Shown here: positions 1 to 6,786 of the stretch, one piece after another
How the letters are laid out: every line of letters starts with the position of its first letter
Position numbering within the stretch: position 1 is the stretch's first letter
DNA from: Pseudomonadota bacterium
GTDB taxonomy: Bacteria; Myxococcota; Bradymonadia; UBA4248
Assembly: GCA_017629415.1 (NCBI GenBank)
Contig: JAGBXG010000502.1
Location: 1-21,198, forward strand
DNA length: 21,198 bases
Reading direction: 5' to 3'
Notes under the pieces: model-generated
Databases searched by the model: none
The model's input: the letters and a program-made list of their open reading frames with translations, nothing else
What the model was told of the DNA's origin: nothing
Made by a program: the position numbers and the translations under genes

Positions 1-484
1 GGTTATTTGCCAGCGTCTTAAAGAGATTTGGTACACATCAAACAAAGAGAAGTCTCGCAAGATTGCCGATAAACTCGAAAAGGATTACGGTAAACAATAC
101 CCTAAATCAATGACGCAACTCAGGAAGGGTTTAGAAGACACTCTTACTTATGTGGATTTCCCTGAATACTCGCCGCGTAAGATTGCCTCGACAAACGTCC
201 TAGAGCGCTTGAATAGGGAACTCAATAGACGATCCAAAAGCATCGGTGTGTTCCCTAACGAAGCGTCTTGTTTAAAATTGTTTACTGTAATCGCAATAGA
301 ACACTCAAAGAATTGGAATCATGAGGCGATCTTGCGTAAACTCAAAAAGAGGTCCATGAGGCTCTCTTGCGATAATCTCGAAGACCTCATGGAACAGTGC
401 CCAGAATATGCTGAAGTGGCTTATCGAGTGCCGTCTTTAAACACTCGCGAAAACCATTTTAGTACCAAATTATTTACACTATCG
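1..484 (+). mobile_element. IS256-type insertion sequence, right-end portion
   Basis: The element contains the transposase fragment. Its right terminus probably lies near 483-484: the stretch 459-483, read on the minus strand, begins GATAGTGTAAATAATTTGG, which resembles the terminal inverted repeats of IS256-family elements. Just beyond it the sequence switches to GCTGAGCCCCTTGGAA, a module that recurs at 17460-17470 and 21105-21120. The left end and the target duplication are outside the window, so the boundary is an inference. Confidence 0.55.
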
Positions 485-526
485 CTGAGCCCCTTGGAAG
501 CTGCAATGGATTTGACATTTTTATGA
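2..526 (+). CDS. IS256-family (mutator-type) transposase, C-terminal part, 5' end outside window
   Basis: This is the last ~174 codons of a DDE transposase that moves its own insertion sequence. The frame is open from base 2, so the start lies upstream of the window. What identifies it is the block STNVLERLNRELNRRSKSIG (about 65 residues after the window start) followed by VFPNEASCLKLFTVIAIEHS, the conserved C-terminal signature of the IS256/mutator family. Much of the catalytic core would lie mostly upstream and cannot be judged. The last ~15 residues (LSLSPLEAAMDLTFL) look unlike the family and are encoded by a neighbouring dispersed repeat, so the reading frame appears to run out of the element before meeting TGA at 524-526. 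A full-length active copy is possible but unproven. Family assignment is confident; activity is not known. Confidence 0.85.
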   Translation, partial: VICQRLKEIWYTSNKEKSRKIADKLEKDYGKQYPKSMTQLRKGLEDTLTYVDFPEYSPRKIASTNVLERLNRELNRRSKSIGVFPNEASCLKLFTVIAIEHSKNWNHEAILRKLKKRSMRLSCDNLEDLMEQCPEYAEVAYRVPSLNTRENHFSTKLFTLSLSPLEAAMDLTFL

Positions 527-690
527 ATGAGCCGGGTACTGATAACTATCGTTTTTGGGAAAAATGGGGACCCGCTCCCCCATTTTTCGTTCCCGCGACA
601 TACCACTTCGTAAGTCTTTTGTGACTTTGCGTACGCCGTGCCCCGGACCCCACTAAAGGGGCTGAGCCCCTTTAGCATCCCGCAATTGGA
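484..690 (-). repeat. Composite dispersed repeat, copy 1 (58-bp core at 583-640)
   Basis: Read on the minus strand, 640 to 583 matches 21141-21198 over 58 bp with one mismatch. Two perfect hairpins flank the core. One has arms 653-661 and 667-675 (CTAAAGGGG/CCCCTTTAG); the other has arms 560-569 and 578-587 (AAAAATGGGG/CCCCATTTTT). A second, truncated copy of the leading hairpin module lies at 484-515 against the insertion-sequence end. No coding capacity is convincing here. It may also terminate transcription arriving from the omp gene on the minus strand. Confidence 0.8.
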
Positions 691-734
691 AGCAGGGTGC
701 GCCATTCAGTTGAGTCAAAAAGCCACAAAAGAAT

Positions 735-1406
735 TTAGAATCTCAACATCGCATGAAGCCCAGGCAATAGGTTGTGATAGTATGTCGTGATATCTGTTTT
801 GAAATTTTGTCCGAAAAATTCAGTTTCACGGACATGTTGATTGACACCAAAGAGGTAGTCCAAATGCAGGCCAAGTCCAAAAGCCGGAGTGATGTAATAG
901 GTTAGGTAAAATGAGCCTTTTAGTCCAAATATTGCAGTGGGATCATTGTCTTTATTCATGACAATAGATGCTGTATCTTCTGTTTCAGCACCATATAGCA
1001 CGCCGATACCAACGCCGAGATCAAGCTGCAGACGATCTCTGATTGGCAGGATACCTCTTACCGTAATAAAAGAGCCCCCTAAAAAATGGCTTTCATCTGA
1101 GGCATCTTCTCCGGTTTCCCAAATCCCGGTGAGATCCTGATCGAAATAAACGCCGAAATAATGCCAGCGATAGCCTACGGAGATTTGCCCAGCTACCCCC
1201 GCGAGCCAGTCTTCACTGCTGCGATCCATATTGATTCCCAAACTGCCGGCTTGAAAATCTGTATTAAAATCAAAATAAAGGGCATTCGCTCCAAGTCCCA
1301 TGCGTACGTCCATACCGCTTTTGCCGGCTTGTGCAAAAGCGTTGGGGATAAAGCATAAGGTTAAAAACAAGCTGAAAACTAAGGTGGCCAGATATTGAAG
1401 CTTCAT
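735..1406 (-). CDS. Outer-membrane beta-barrel protein, hypothetical
   Basis: This is a 223-residue exported protein. Residues 1-26 form a classical signal peptide: a basic start (MKLQ), a hydrophobic core, and an AFA-Q type cleavage site near residue 26. The mature part alternates polar and aromatic residues in short strands with many glycines (GVYFDQDL, QLDLGVGIGVLYG, FGLGLHLDYLFGV). It ends in LRF, the terminal aromatic signature recognised by the outer-membrane assembly machinery. Length and pattern fit an 8-stranded OmpA/OmpW-like barrel, but no specific family is recognised. The ATG is preceded by GGAG at a good distance. A promoter and an inverted repeat lie directly upstream. Function is unknown; structural, adhesin or small-porin roles are all possible. 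Confidence 0.8.
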   Translation of the reverse strand: MKLQYLATLVFSLFLTLCFIPNAFAQAGKSGMDVRMGLGANALYFDFNTDFQAGSLGINMDRSSEDWLAGVAGQISVGYRWHYFGVYFDQDLTGIWETGEDASDESHFLGGSFITVRGILPIRDRLQLDLGVGIGVLYGAETEDTASIVMNKDNDPTAIFGLKGSFYLTYYITPAFGLGLHLDYLFGVNQHVRETEFFGQNFKTDITTYYHNLLPGLHAMLRF

Positions 1407-1439
1407 TTTATTCTCCGTATTATCATAAAAATGAAATGT

Positions 1440-1489
1440 TCAGACATTGTGCATGTCTGACAAGATACATAACGAAAGAATCATGCCAA
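1440..1489 (-). promoter_or_regulatory. Putative promoter and 5'-leader hairpin of the outer-membrane protein gene
   Basis: On the minus strand TTGGCA (1489-1484) and TATCTT (1467-1462) are 16 bp apart, a fair sigma-70 match. Immediately downstream is a perfect inverted repeat, TCAGACAT (1440-1447) and ATGTCTGA (1453-1460), with a 5-nt loop. It would sit at or just after the transcription start. It could be an operator or a stabilising mRNA hairpin. No experimental support is visible. Confidence 0.4.
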
Positions 1490-1490
1490 C

Positions 1491-1516
1491 AAAAAAAGGC
1501 GCTGTTTCCAGCGCCT
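1491..1516 (-). terminator. Rho-independent terminator of the XRE regulator gene
   Basis: The arms GGCGCTG (1498-1504) and CAGCGCC (1509-1515) are perfectly paired with a TTTC loop. Seven A residues follow at 1491-1497, reading as a U-run on the minus strand. It lies ~110 nt downstream of the regulator gene's stop codon and just upstream of the omp promoter. Confidence 0.85.
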
Positions 1517-1626
1517 GTATTGGAGTTGAGATTTCGTTTTCAGAGAATTGGCACAAATGTTATCCAACAGCTTGATTAAAGTGGATAACTTGTTGGACAT
1601 ATATCAATGTCCATACCCAAAATTGG

Positions 1627-1914
1627 TTATGAATTGTCGCGCATTTTTCCAAGCAGATTTTGGAGTTCATCGACAGGCATCAACACAGAGCCTTCTGTAC
1701 ATGAAATAGATGGTGCGGGCGGCGGTGTGACCAGCGATTCAAACGTCACATCTAAAACCCGACATATTGTCTGAATCTCTGAGGAAGAAAGTGCGCGTTT
1801 GCCTGTTTCAATGGCTTGACAAGCATCCAAAGCAATCCCGGTTTTGGATGAGAAATCAGCAAGACTCATCATCTTGCATTCGCGATACATTTTGATATTT
1901 TCACCTAAGCTCAT
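1627..1914 (-). CDS. XRE/Cro-C1-type helix-turn-helix regulator, small
   Basis: This 95-residue cytoplasmic DNA-binding protein consists of one HTH domain at about residues 5-62. The core (LADFSSKTGIALDACQAIETGKRALSS) fits the XRE pattern: helix, turn, recognition helix, then the E-x-G-K/R signature. A proline-rich linker (TPPPAPS, ~63-69) leads to a ~25-residue tail ending in MPVDELQNLLGKMRDNS, possibly a dimerisation or partner-binding segment. An AAAGGG sequence precedes the ATG at a plausible distance. The gene is monocistronic with its own terminator. It lies upstream of and in the same direction as the outer-membrane protein gene, so control of that gene or of itself is possible but only inferred from position. 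Targets are unknown. Confidence 0.8.
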   Translation of the reverse strand: MSLGENIKMYRECKMMSLADFSSKTGIALDACQAIETGKRALSSSEIQTICRVLDVTFESLVTPPPAPSISCTEGSVLMPVDELQNLLGKMRDNS

Positions 1915-2108
1915 ACTTTTCCCTTTATCAAAGTAAAAAGACAGATGCTATCTCATGCCAAAAAATAAGCTAAAGTGCAAATAATATTCTCATATCTCTT
2001 AAGTTTTAGAGAATGTCTGAATCATTCAAACAACCTGAGGGGCATGTCATAACAGTTGGCGTACTTTTTAGGGTTATCTTTTATCGATTCTTAGGTTGTT
2101 TTTCATGT

Positions 2109-2166
2109 CATGGCGTATGCAAAGTCGCAAATCACTTGCGAAGTGGTATGTTGCGGGAACGCGGAA
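2109..2166 (+). repeat. Composite dispersed repeat, copy 2 (degenerate core)
   Basis: This stretch aligns without gaps to the 58-bp core at 21141-21198 and differs at roughly ten positions (GGCGTATGCAAAGTCGCAAA here, GGCGTACGCAAAGTCACAAA there). The segment CGAAGTGGTATGT is unchanged. In this copy a local palindrome TCGCAA...TTGCGA replaces the AAGTC...GACTT pairing of the other copies. It is an older or diverged member of the family. Confidence 0.75.
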
Positions 2167-2200
2167 TGGGATACAGGGTTCTCTTTGTGACCGTCTGCCT

Positions 2201-2227
2201 AAAAAAAGACGTGCTTTCGCACGTCTT
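2201..2227 (-). terminator. Rho-independent terminator of the recJ-trmB operon
   Basis: The arms AAGACGTGC (2206-2214) and GCACGTCTT (2219-2227) pair perfectly over 9 bp with a TTTC loop. The A7 run at 2201-2207 gives a U-tract on the minus strand. It ends transcription ~35 nt after the trmB stop codon. Confidence 0.9.
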
Positions 2228-2259
2228 TGCATGGATTGGATGGGAAAATCCATTGTTTG

Positions 2260-3000
2260 TTATTTTTCGTCGGGATTGTAACGATAATTGTGTTTTTCGA
2301 GTTTTTTCTCGGTCAATGTTGTTTTGGGTAACTGTGCTCCTTGATGTTCGATTTTGCGAACCGCGAGCTGTTTGTAGGGGAGGTTATCTTCGAGGCAGTG
2401 ACGCTCGCGCGTAGACAGCGTCCATGTATCGCTGCCGTGTACGTCTTTAATATCGATGAATTCGTAGGCTGGAGAAGCTTTAAGGTATTCTTCAACGGCA
2501 TCGAAGTAATCGAGTACGTCGGTTTTAAGGACAAAAACGCCGTCAGGTTTGAGGAAAGTATGAATCATTTCGAAGAAGGAGTCATCGAGCAAACGGCGGC
2601 GTGCATGACGTTTTTTCCACCAGGGATCGGGGAAAAGCACGTAGATGGCACTGACGGTTTCGGGTTTAAAAAGGATAGGCAAAGCAAGTTTTGCATCTGC
2701 ATGAATGACATGTCCGTTTGTCAGGCCTTCACGCTCGAGTTTTCGGAGAGAAGTCCGGCATAATGCAGCTTTAAGTTCGATGCCGAGAATAGAAGCATCG
2801 CGGCGGCGTGCCAATCCTAAGAGGAAGCATCCTCGATTGGAACCGATTTCAATTTCGGCAGGCAATTCGATGTGATGTTCTTTGGACCATTCGATGATTT
2901 TTTCGACTTCATCGGAACGGTATTGCAGGACCTCATCGGGAATGAATTCGCCGAAAGGCTGTTTTTTAAGTTCTGTCCAATTTGGATTCATGGGAGTCAT
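2260..3000 (-). CDS. trmB: tRNA (guanine-N7-)-methyltransferase TrmB
   Basis: This enzyme methylates N7 of G46 in the variable loop of tRNAs using S-adenosylmethionine, in the cytoplasm. The 246-residue protein shows a Rossmann methyltransferase fold: motif I EIGSNRG (51-57), the acidic cofactor contact GIE (73-75), HADA (100-103), and the TrmB hallmark FPDPWWKKRH (123-132). The C-terminal region TWTLSTRE...PYKQLAVRK corresponds to the substrate-binding end. Length is slightly above the usual 210-240. The first ATG is preferred because AAGG stands 8 nt before it; a second ATG three codons later has none. It is the last gene of a minus-strand cluster after recJ and a small membrane protein, and has its own terminator. 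Confidence 0.93.
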   Translation of the reverse strand: MTPMNPNWTELKKQPFGEFIPDEVLQYRSDEVEKIIEWSKEHHIELPAEIEIGSNRGCFLLGLARRRDASILGIELKAALCRTSLRKLEREGLTNGHVIHADAKLALPILFKPETVSAIYVLFPDPWWKKRHARRRLLDDSFFEMIHTFLKPDGVFVLKTDVLDYFDAVEEYLKASPAYEFIDIKDVHGSDTWTLSTRERHCLEDNLPYKQLAVRKIEHQGAQLPKTTLTEKKLEKHNYRYNPDEK

Positions 3001-3066
3001 AAGGTTTGCCTTTTCCTGGAGAAATGATGTGTGCCTTCAGAAATGAAGTATCGCTGTGAATTTATT

Positions 3067-3366
3067 TTATTGTGGGTTTGCCAACATCTTAAGTGTGTTT
3101 TGAGCCGCAGTTTTATATGCCTGTGAAACGACGGTTCCAGATTTGGACGGTCCGTTTGGTACAGGGTTAATCTGATTATTTTGGGGTGTATCTTGCACTG
3201 CGACAGGTGCATCGGTCACGGGTACATTGGGGGCGAAAACGCCGGCAATGATATTGCTGAAATCTTTGCCAAAATAAAGGATAAGAAACAGCATAACCGA
3301 CATGATGATAATCATTGGCACATGTGTTTTTGATTTAGGTTTGGAGTATTGCTGACGTTTTCTCAT
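3067..3366 (-). CDS. Small single-pass membrane protein, hypothetical
   Basis: This is a 99-residue protein of no recognised family. It has a strongly basic N-terminus (RKRQQYSKPKSK), one hydrophobic helix at about residues 18-36 (MIIIMSVMLFLILYFG), then a proline- and asparagine-rich stretch (PVTDAPVAVQDTPQNN...) and a short helical tail. The positive-inside rule places the N-terminus in the cytoplasm and the ~60-residue tail in the periplasm. The start is 16 nt after the recJ stop codon and the gene ends 66 nt before trmB, so cotranscription is likely. No strong ribosome binding site is visible; translation may be coupled to recJ. A membrane anchor or regulatory role is conceivable but unsupported. 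Confidence 0.65.
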   Translation of the reverse strand: MRKRQQYSKPKSKTHVPMIIIMSVMLFLILYFGKDFSNIIAGVFAPNVPVTDAPVAVQDTPQNNQINPVPNGPSKSGTVVSQAYKTAAQNTLKMLANPQ

Positions 3367-3382
3367 TTTTCGAAGTCATCCA

Positions 3383-5116
3383 TCAGGCCAAGAGATCGGC
3401 TTTTCGGACCGAAAGCATAATAAATTCCGGGATATCTTTCATGGGTGCATATTTGGGTGTGACAACGACATCCAGAGCGACGCCTTGTTCGACTTCACTG
3501 ACGAGAGCCGTGGGTACGAGCAAGCTGATTGAGGTATTGGTTTGCCGCATTTTCACGCGGGCGTAAACGTGATTGAGACGTTTTATCAGGACGACGCGCA
3601 AATTACGCAGCATGAAGGTGGGTTCTTTGTTTGAAGTTCCGAAGGGTCCGAGTTGTTCGAGGTATTGATTTTGCCAAAGTTTGAGCAGTTGCGGCACGGT
3701 GGCTTCGGCATCGATATCGAGGCTGCGTTTAGGTGCCGAAGTGGAAGACATGGTCATTGAAGCATATTTTTCAATACGCTGCGTCAATTCGGGGATATTT
3801 TCGGCTTTTAAATTGATGCCGGCAGCACTGTGGTGTCCGCCAAAGTCATCGAGCAAATCTTTGCAACTTGAAAAAGCGTCGAGAATACTGAAACCTTCCG
3901 GACTTCGTGCCGATCCGCGTCCTTTGCCATCGGCAATGGAGATGACAACCGTCGGTTTATAGAATTTATCGAGAATGCGACTGGAGATAATGCCCAGAAT
4001 GCCTTGTTGCCAATTTTCGCGGGCGATGACAATAATTTTGCGTCCTTCGAGGACTTGTTGTTGAGCCATAGCAGTGGCTTCATTAATCATGGCAGCTTCG
4101 GCATTTTGTCGCTGGTGATTATAATTTTCGAGGCTTTTGGCGATTTCTTGGGCTGTGGTATATCGATAAGCCGTGAGGAGCTGTACGCATTCGTTGGGAT
4201 CGCCCATACGCCCGGCGGCATTGATACGCGGTGCAAGGCGGTAGCATATTGTTCTTTCGGTAATATATCTTTCATCGGCTCCGACATCGCTGAGGAGGGC
4301 GGCGATTCCACTTCTTTTACGTTTACGGATGACGTCCAGGCCGACCGAGACGAACATTCTGTTTTCGCCGAGGAGTGGTACGACATCGGCGATGGTTCCC
4401 AGGCAGACCAAATCGAGCATATCAAGGATTTCTGGTGGCTGCATTTGGGCTGTTTCATACAAGTTTCGTTGTTTTGCTTCTCGGACGAGTGCCTCGACGA
4501 GATGGAAAACGACGCCAACGGCGGCCAAGTCTTTATATGGGAATTGATCATCGGGCTGTTTGGGGTTTAGGATCAGTGTTTGCGGCATGATTTCGGGCAT
4601 GGCATGATGATCGACAATGATGACATCGATGCCTTGTGCTTTGAGGGTTTCAATTTCGCGATATCCGCTCATTCCGCAGTCGACGGTGATGAGCAAGTCG
4701 GGTTTTCCGCCGGCCAATGCCGCCGCGAGTGTTTCTTCATTGAAGCCATGTCCGTCTTCTTTTCGTCGTGGCAAAAAATAATGCACATTTGCATTCAACC
4801 CTTGAAAGAACTGGTACATTAGCGTGGTTGAAGTCACGCCATCGACATCGTTATCGCCAAAGATGAGGACGGATTCATGTTGTTCGATGGCTTTAAGGCA
4901 TCTTTCGATGACGGGCTGCATATTTAAGAGCAGGTTTGAGTCGGCCAGATCGGAGAGTTTTGGTTTTAAGAAGCGTTGTGCCTGATCGGGTGTACGGACA
5001 CCGCGATTATAGAGCACACTTGTGAGTAATTGTGTCTCATTCAAGTCAGTCGCGAGGGCATCGACGGTATCATTATCTAATTCTTTAACGTTCCAGTATT
5101 TGGTTTCAGATTTCAT
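3383..5116 (-). CDS. recJ: Single-stranded-DNA-specific 5'-3' exonuclease RecJ
   Basis: RecJ degrades single-stranded DNA 5' to 3' in RecFOR recombination, mismatch repair and base-excision repair. The 577-residue length is typical. DHH-superfamily metal-binding motifs are present: motif I FGDNDVDG (86-93), VDCG (145-148) and VDHH (168-171). DHHA1 features follow in the C-terminal half (GRGSARSPEG and FGGHHSAAG), with an OB-fold-like end. Motif I has Asn where many RecJ proteins have Tyr or Phe between the two Asp; the metal ligands themselves are kept. The ATG is the first in the frame and has no clear ribosome binding site. It heads the recJ - small membrane protein - trmB unit. recO, from the same repair pathway, is elsewhere in the window on the other strand. 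Confidence 0.95.
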   Translation of the reverse strand: MKSETKYWNVKELDNDTVDALATDLNETQLLTSVLYNRGVRTPDQAQRFLKPKLSDLADSNLLLNMQPVIERCLKAIEQHESVLIFGDNDVDGVTSTTLMYQFFQGLNANVHYFLPRRKEDGHGFNEETLAAALAGGKPDLLITVDCGMSGYREIETLKAQGIDVIIVDHHAMPEIMPQTLILNPKQPDDQFPYKDLAAVGVVFHLVEALVREAKQRNLYETAQMQPPEILDMLDLVCLGTIADVVPLLGENRMFVSVGLDVIRKRKRSGIAALLSDVGADERYITERTICYRLAPRINAAGRMGDPNECVQLLTAYRYTTAQEIAKSLENYNHQRQNAEAAMINEATAMAQQQVLEGRKIIVIARENWQQGILGIISSRILDKFYKPTVVISIADGKGRGSARSPEGFSILDAFSSCKDLLDDFGGHHSAAGINLKAENIPELTQRIEKYASMTMSSTSAPKRSLDIDAEATVPQLLKLWQNQYLEQLGPFGTSNKEPTFMLRNLRVVLIKRLNHVYARVKMRQTNTSISLLVPTALVSEVEQGVALDVVVTPKYAPMKDIPEFIMLSVRKADLLA

Positions 5117-5144
5117 ATTTAATCATTTATGGATGATGGGGCCT

Positions 5145-5207
5145 GGCTATGATGCCTTTGGCATCATACGCCTTGGCCGCTTCGCTATTGCGCTGCGCGC
5201 AATACGC
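5145..5207 (-). repeat. Two tandem GCGTAT/ATAGC palindromes
   Basis: The first unit (5145-5172) has arms TATGATGCC and GGCATCATA around TTT. The second (5183-5207) has arms TATTGCGC and GCGCAATA around TGC. Both are flanked by GCTAT...ATACGC, the reverse complement of GCGTAT...ATAGC seen elsewhere. The arms differ between units, yet each is perfectly self-complementary. Confidence 0.8.
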
Positions 5208-5284
5208 TTCGCGATAAGATATGACGGGTTTATGAGAGTATGTTTTTGAGAACTTTAGACGTTGTCTGAATCATGTCGGGGCGT

Positions 5285-5358
5285 TGCGGGGCGGCGCCCC
5301 GCATTGGGGGTCGGCGCGTATTTGCGCAGCAAATAGCGCCGCAGGGGGCTTTGCCCCC
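5285..5358. repeat. Cluster of three GC-rich hairpins including a GCGTAT/ATAGC member
   Basis: There are three consecutive perfect hairpins. TGCGGGGC/GCCCCGCA spans 5285-5303. A palindrome-family member spans 5313-5340, with arms TATTTGC and GCAAATA around GCA, flanked by GGCGCG and GCGCC. GGGGGC/GCCCCC spans 5344-5358. The region is much richer in GC than its surroundings. Confidence 0.75.
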
Positions 5359-5431
5359 ATTCGAAAATTGACTGAATTTAAAGGGGTTTTAGGGATAATT
5401 GTGCCTGTACAGGCTATTGTATGTCTCCCAT

Positions 5432-5474
5432 AAAAAAAGCGCCTGACACGATTTTGCATCATGCCAGGCGCTTT
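5432..5474 (-). terminator. Rho-independent terminator of the yajC-secDF operon
   Basis: The arms AAAGCGCCTG (5436-5445) and CAGGCGCTTT (5465-5474) pair over 10 bp with a 19-nt loop. An A7 run (5432-5438) supplies the U-tract on the minus strand. It lies 30 nt beyond the secF stop codon. Confidence 0.85.
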
Positions 5475-5503
5475 ATATATTCACCAGACGAACGTTTTAA
5501 AGT

Positions 5504-6766
5504 TTAATTTTCGAGCTCTGGTTCAGCTTTCAAAGCATCGAGTGCTTTACGTTCTGCTTCTCTTTCTTGATATTTTTTCAGCCATTTATCGATATAGATG
5601 AGGAATGGGCAGGAAAGGAAGATGGAGTCGAAGGTGGAAACGATAATACCGATGGTCATGACGATGGAGAAATCCTTGGTGGCGCCGGTAGCCATGATGG
5701 CCATGGGAACGACGGCGAACAACGTTGTCAAGCTTGTGATGGCAGTACGGCTGAGGCAATCGTTAATGGATTGATTGACGATTTCGCTCAAAGGTACGCC
5801 TGGTTCAGCCAAACCGGAGTTTTCACGGACACGGTCGAAGGTGACGATGGTATCATTGATACCGTAACCGACCAGCGAGAGGAAGGCGGCGACGATTTCG
5901 AGTGTAATTTCGATACCGATAAGGATGGTGATTCCTAATGTAATCAGCGTTGTCAAGAAGAGGGAGACGACAGCCGAAGGCGCGTAACGGATATCGAATC
6001 GCACGGCAATGTAGAGCAACATCAAGGCGAGAGCCAGGAAGATGCTGAGAATGGCATCATTACGGAATTTTGCGCCGACATCGGCACCGACGGTTACGAT
6101 TTCGTCCAGCCCTGTTTGCGGGTTAAATTCATCGGCGAAATGTGTTTGCATCAAGCTGATGACATCGCCTTGGATGCCTGTGGGTTTGACGAGATATTTT
6201 CCTTTGTCATCCATGGAGACGACGACTTGTTTTTGTATTTTCTGGAAAACGGCAGCCAAAACTTCGGAGGCGACAGGTGTTTCGGGGGCAGTTTTACCGT
6301 CCAGGACACTGAATGAGACGAAGAAGTCGCCATTGATACCGCCATCTTTTTCCTGACAGGTAGGCCATCCATCGACGGCGAGACTGTTTCCGGAAATAGT
6401 GGCGACATCAGCATTGATGAGTTCTTTTGCTTTTGCCAATTCTTCACAAGTCATGGCATTTGCAGTTTTTGTGCGGATGACAAAGCTTGGTTTTGTTTCA
6501 TCACTGCCGACAGATTGAACAGAGACGCTTTCGAATCGTTTGTCATCGTCATAGACCTGACGCAATTTTTCGACGTTAATGGGTTTATCGAAATGGAGCG
6601 TAATAGAGGTGCCGCCTTCAAAGCTAGTTCCCCATTTAATCATGCCGGGGAGCAAGGCGATAACGAGTCCGGCCAAGGCCAGCGCACAGAATATCGTCAT
6701 GAAGGGCGTATGATATTTAATAAACGGAATCTTCGTATTTGGTTTAATCAGCGTAAATTGTGACAT
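5504..6766 (-). CDS. secF: Protein translocase subunit SecF
   Basis: SecF works with SecD at the SecYEG channel, using the proton gradient to pull exported proteins through the inner membrane. The first membrane helix is at about residues 18-40, followed by the WGTSFEGGTS signature. The membrane half begins near IAVRFDIRYAPSAVVSLF and carries VGYGINDTIVTFDRVREN, the conserved SecF TM4 motif. At 420 residues it is about 100 longer than the E. coli protein. The extra length sits in the periplasmic domain, between the first helix and the RFD motif. The start codon follows GAGAGGG at 7 nt and lies 20 nt after the secD stop, so the two are cotranscribed. A terminator follows directly. Confidence 0.95.
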   Translation of the reverse strand: MSQFTLIKPNTKIPFIKYHTPFMTIFCALALAGLVIALLPGMIKWGTSFEGGTSITLHFDKPINVEKLRQVYDDDKRFESVSVQSVGSDETKPSFVIRTKTANAMTCEELAKAKELINADVATISGNSLAVDGWPTCQEKDGGINGDFFVSFSVLDGKTAPETPVASEVLAAVFQKIQKQVVVSMDDKGKYLVKPTGIQGDVISLMQTHFADEFNPQTGLDEIVTVGADVGAKFRNDAILSIFLALALMLLYIAVRFDIRYAPSAVVSLFLTTLITLGITILIGIEITLEIVAAFLSLVGYGINDTIVTFDRVRENSGLAEPGVPLSEIVNQSINDCLSRTAITSLTTLFAVVPMAIMATGATKDFSIVMTIGIIVSTFDSIFLSCPFLIYIDKWLKKYQEREAERKALDALKAEPELEN

Positions 6767-6786
6767 ATTTTAACCCTCTCGATATC

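Larger units (their letters stand above)
1915..2259. other. Intergenic region with a degenerate dispersed repeat and a terminator
   Basis: This 345-bp gap separates the XRE gene from trmB. It holds a degenerate copy of the composite repeat (2109-2166) and the trmB terminator (2201-2227). Small reading frames crossing it have no family features and overlap either the repeat or trmB. A weak minus-strand promoter for the XRE gene (TTGGCA-like at about 1957-1962, no good -10) is possible. I see nothing else. Confidence 0.6.
5117..5503. other. Intergenic region packed with hairpin repeats
   Basis: This 387-bp gap lies between the secF end and the recJ start. It contains two members of the GCGTAT/ATAGC palindrome family (5145-5172 and 5183-5207), a cluster of three GC-rich hairpins (5285-5358) and the secF terminator (5432-5474). 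No gene is supported. Any recJ promoter would have to lie within or just next to the repeats, and none is obvious. Confidence 0.7.

Noticed and set aside
421..705. 94-codon minus-strand frame with TAYAKSQKTYEVVCRG
   Set aside because: It is entirely composed of the dispersed repeat and the insertion-sequence end. The same peptide can be read from other repeat copies without a complete gene around it.
2013..2414. 133-codon plus-strand frame
   Set aside because: It crosses a repeat, a terminator and the antisense of trmB; no domain features or ribosome binding site.
4004..4570. 188-codon plus-strand frame within recJ
   Set aside because: Antisense shadow of a clear recJ coding region, with acidic low-information composition.
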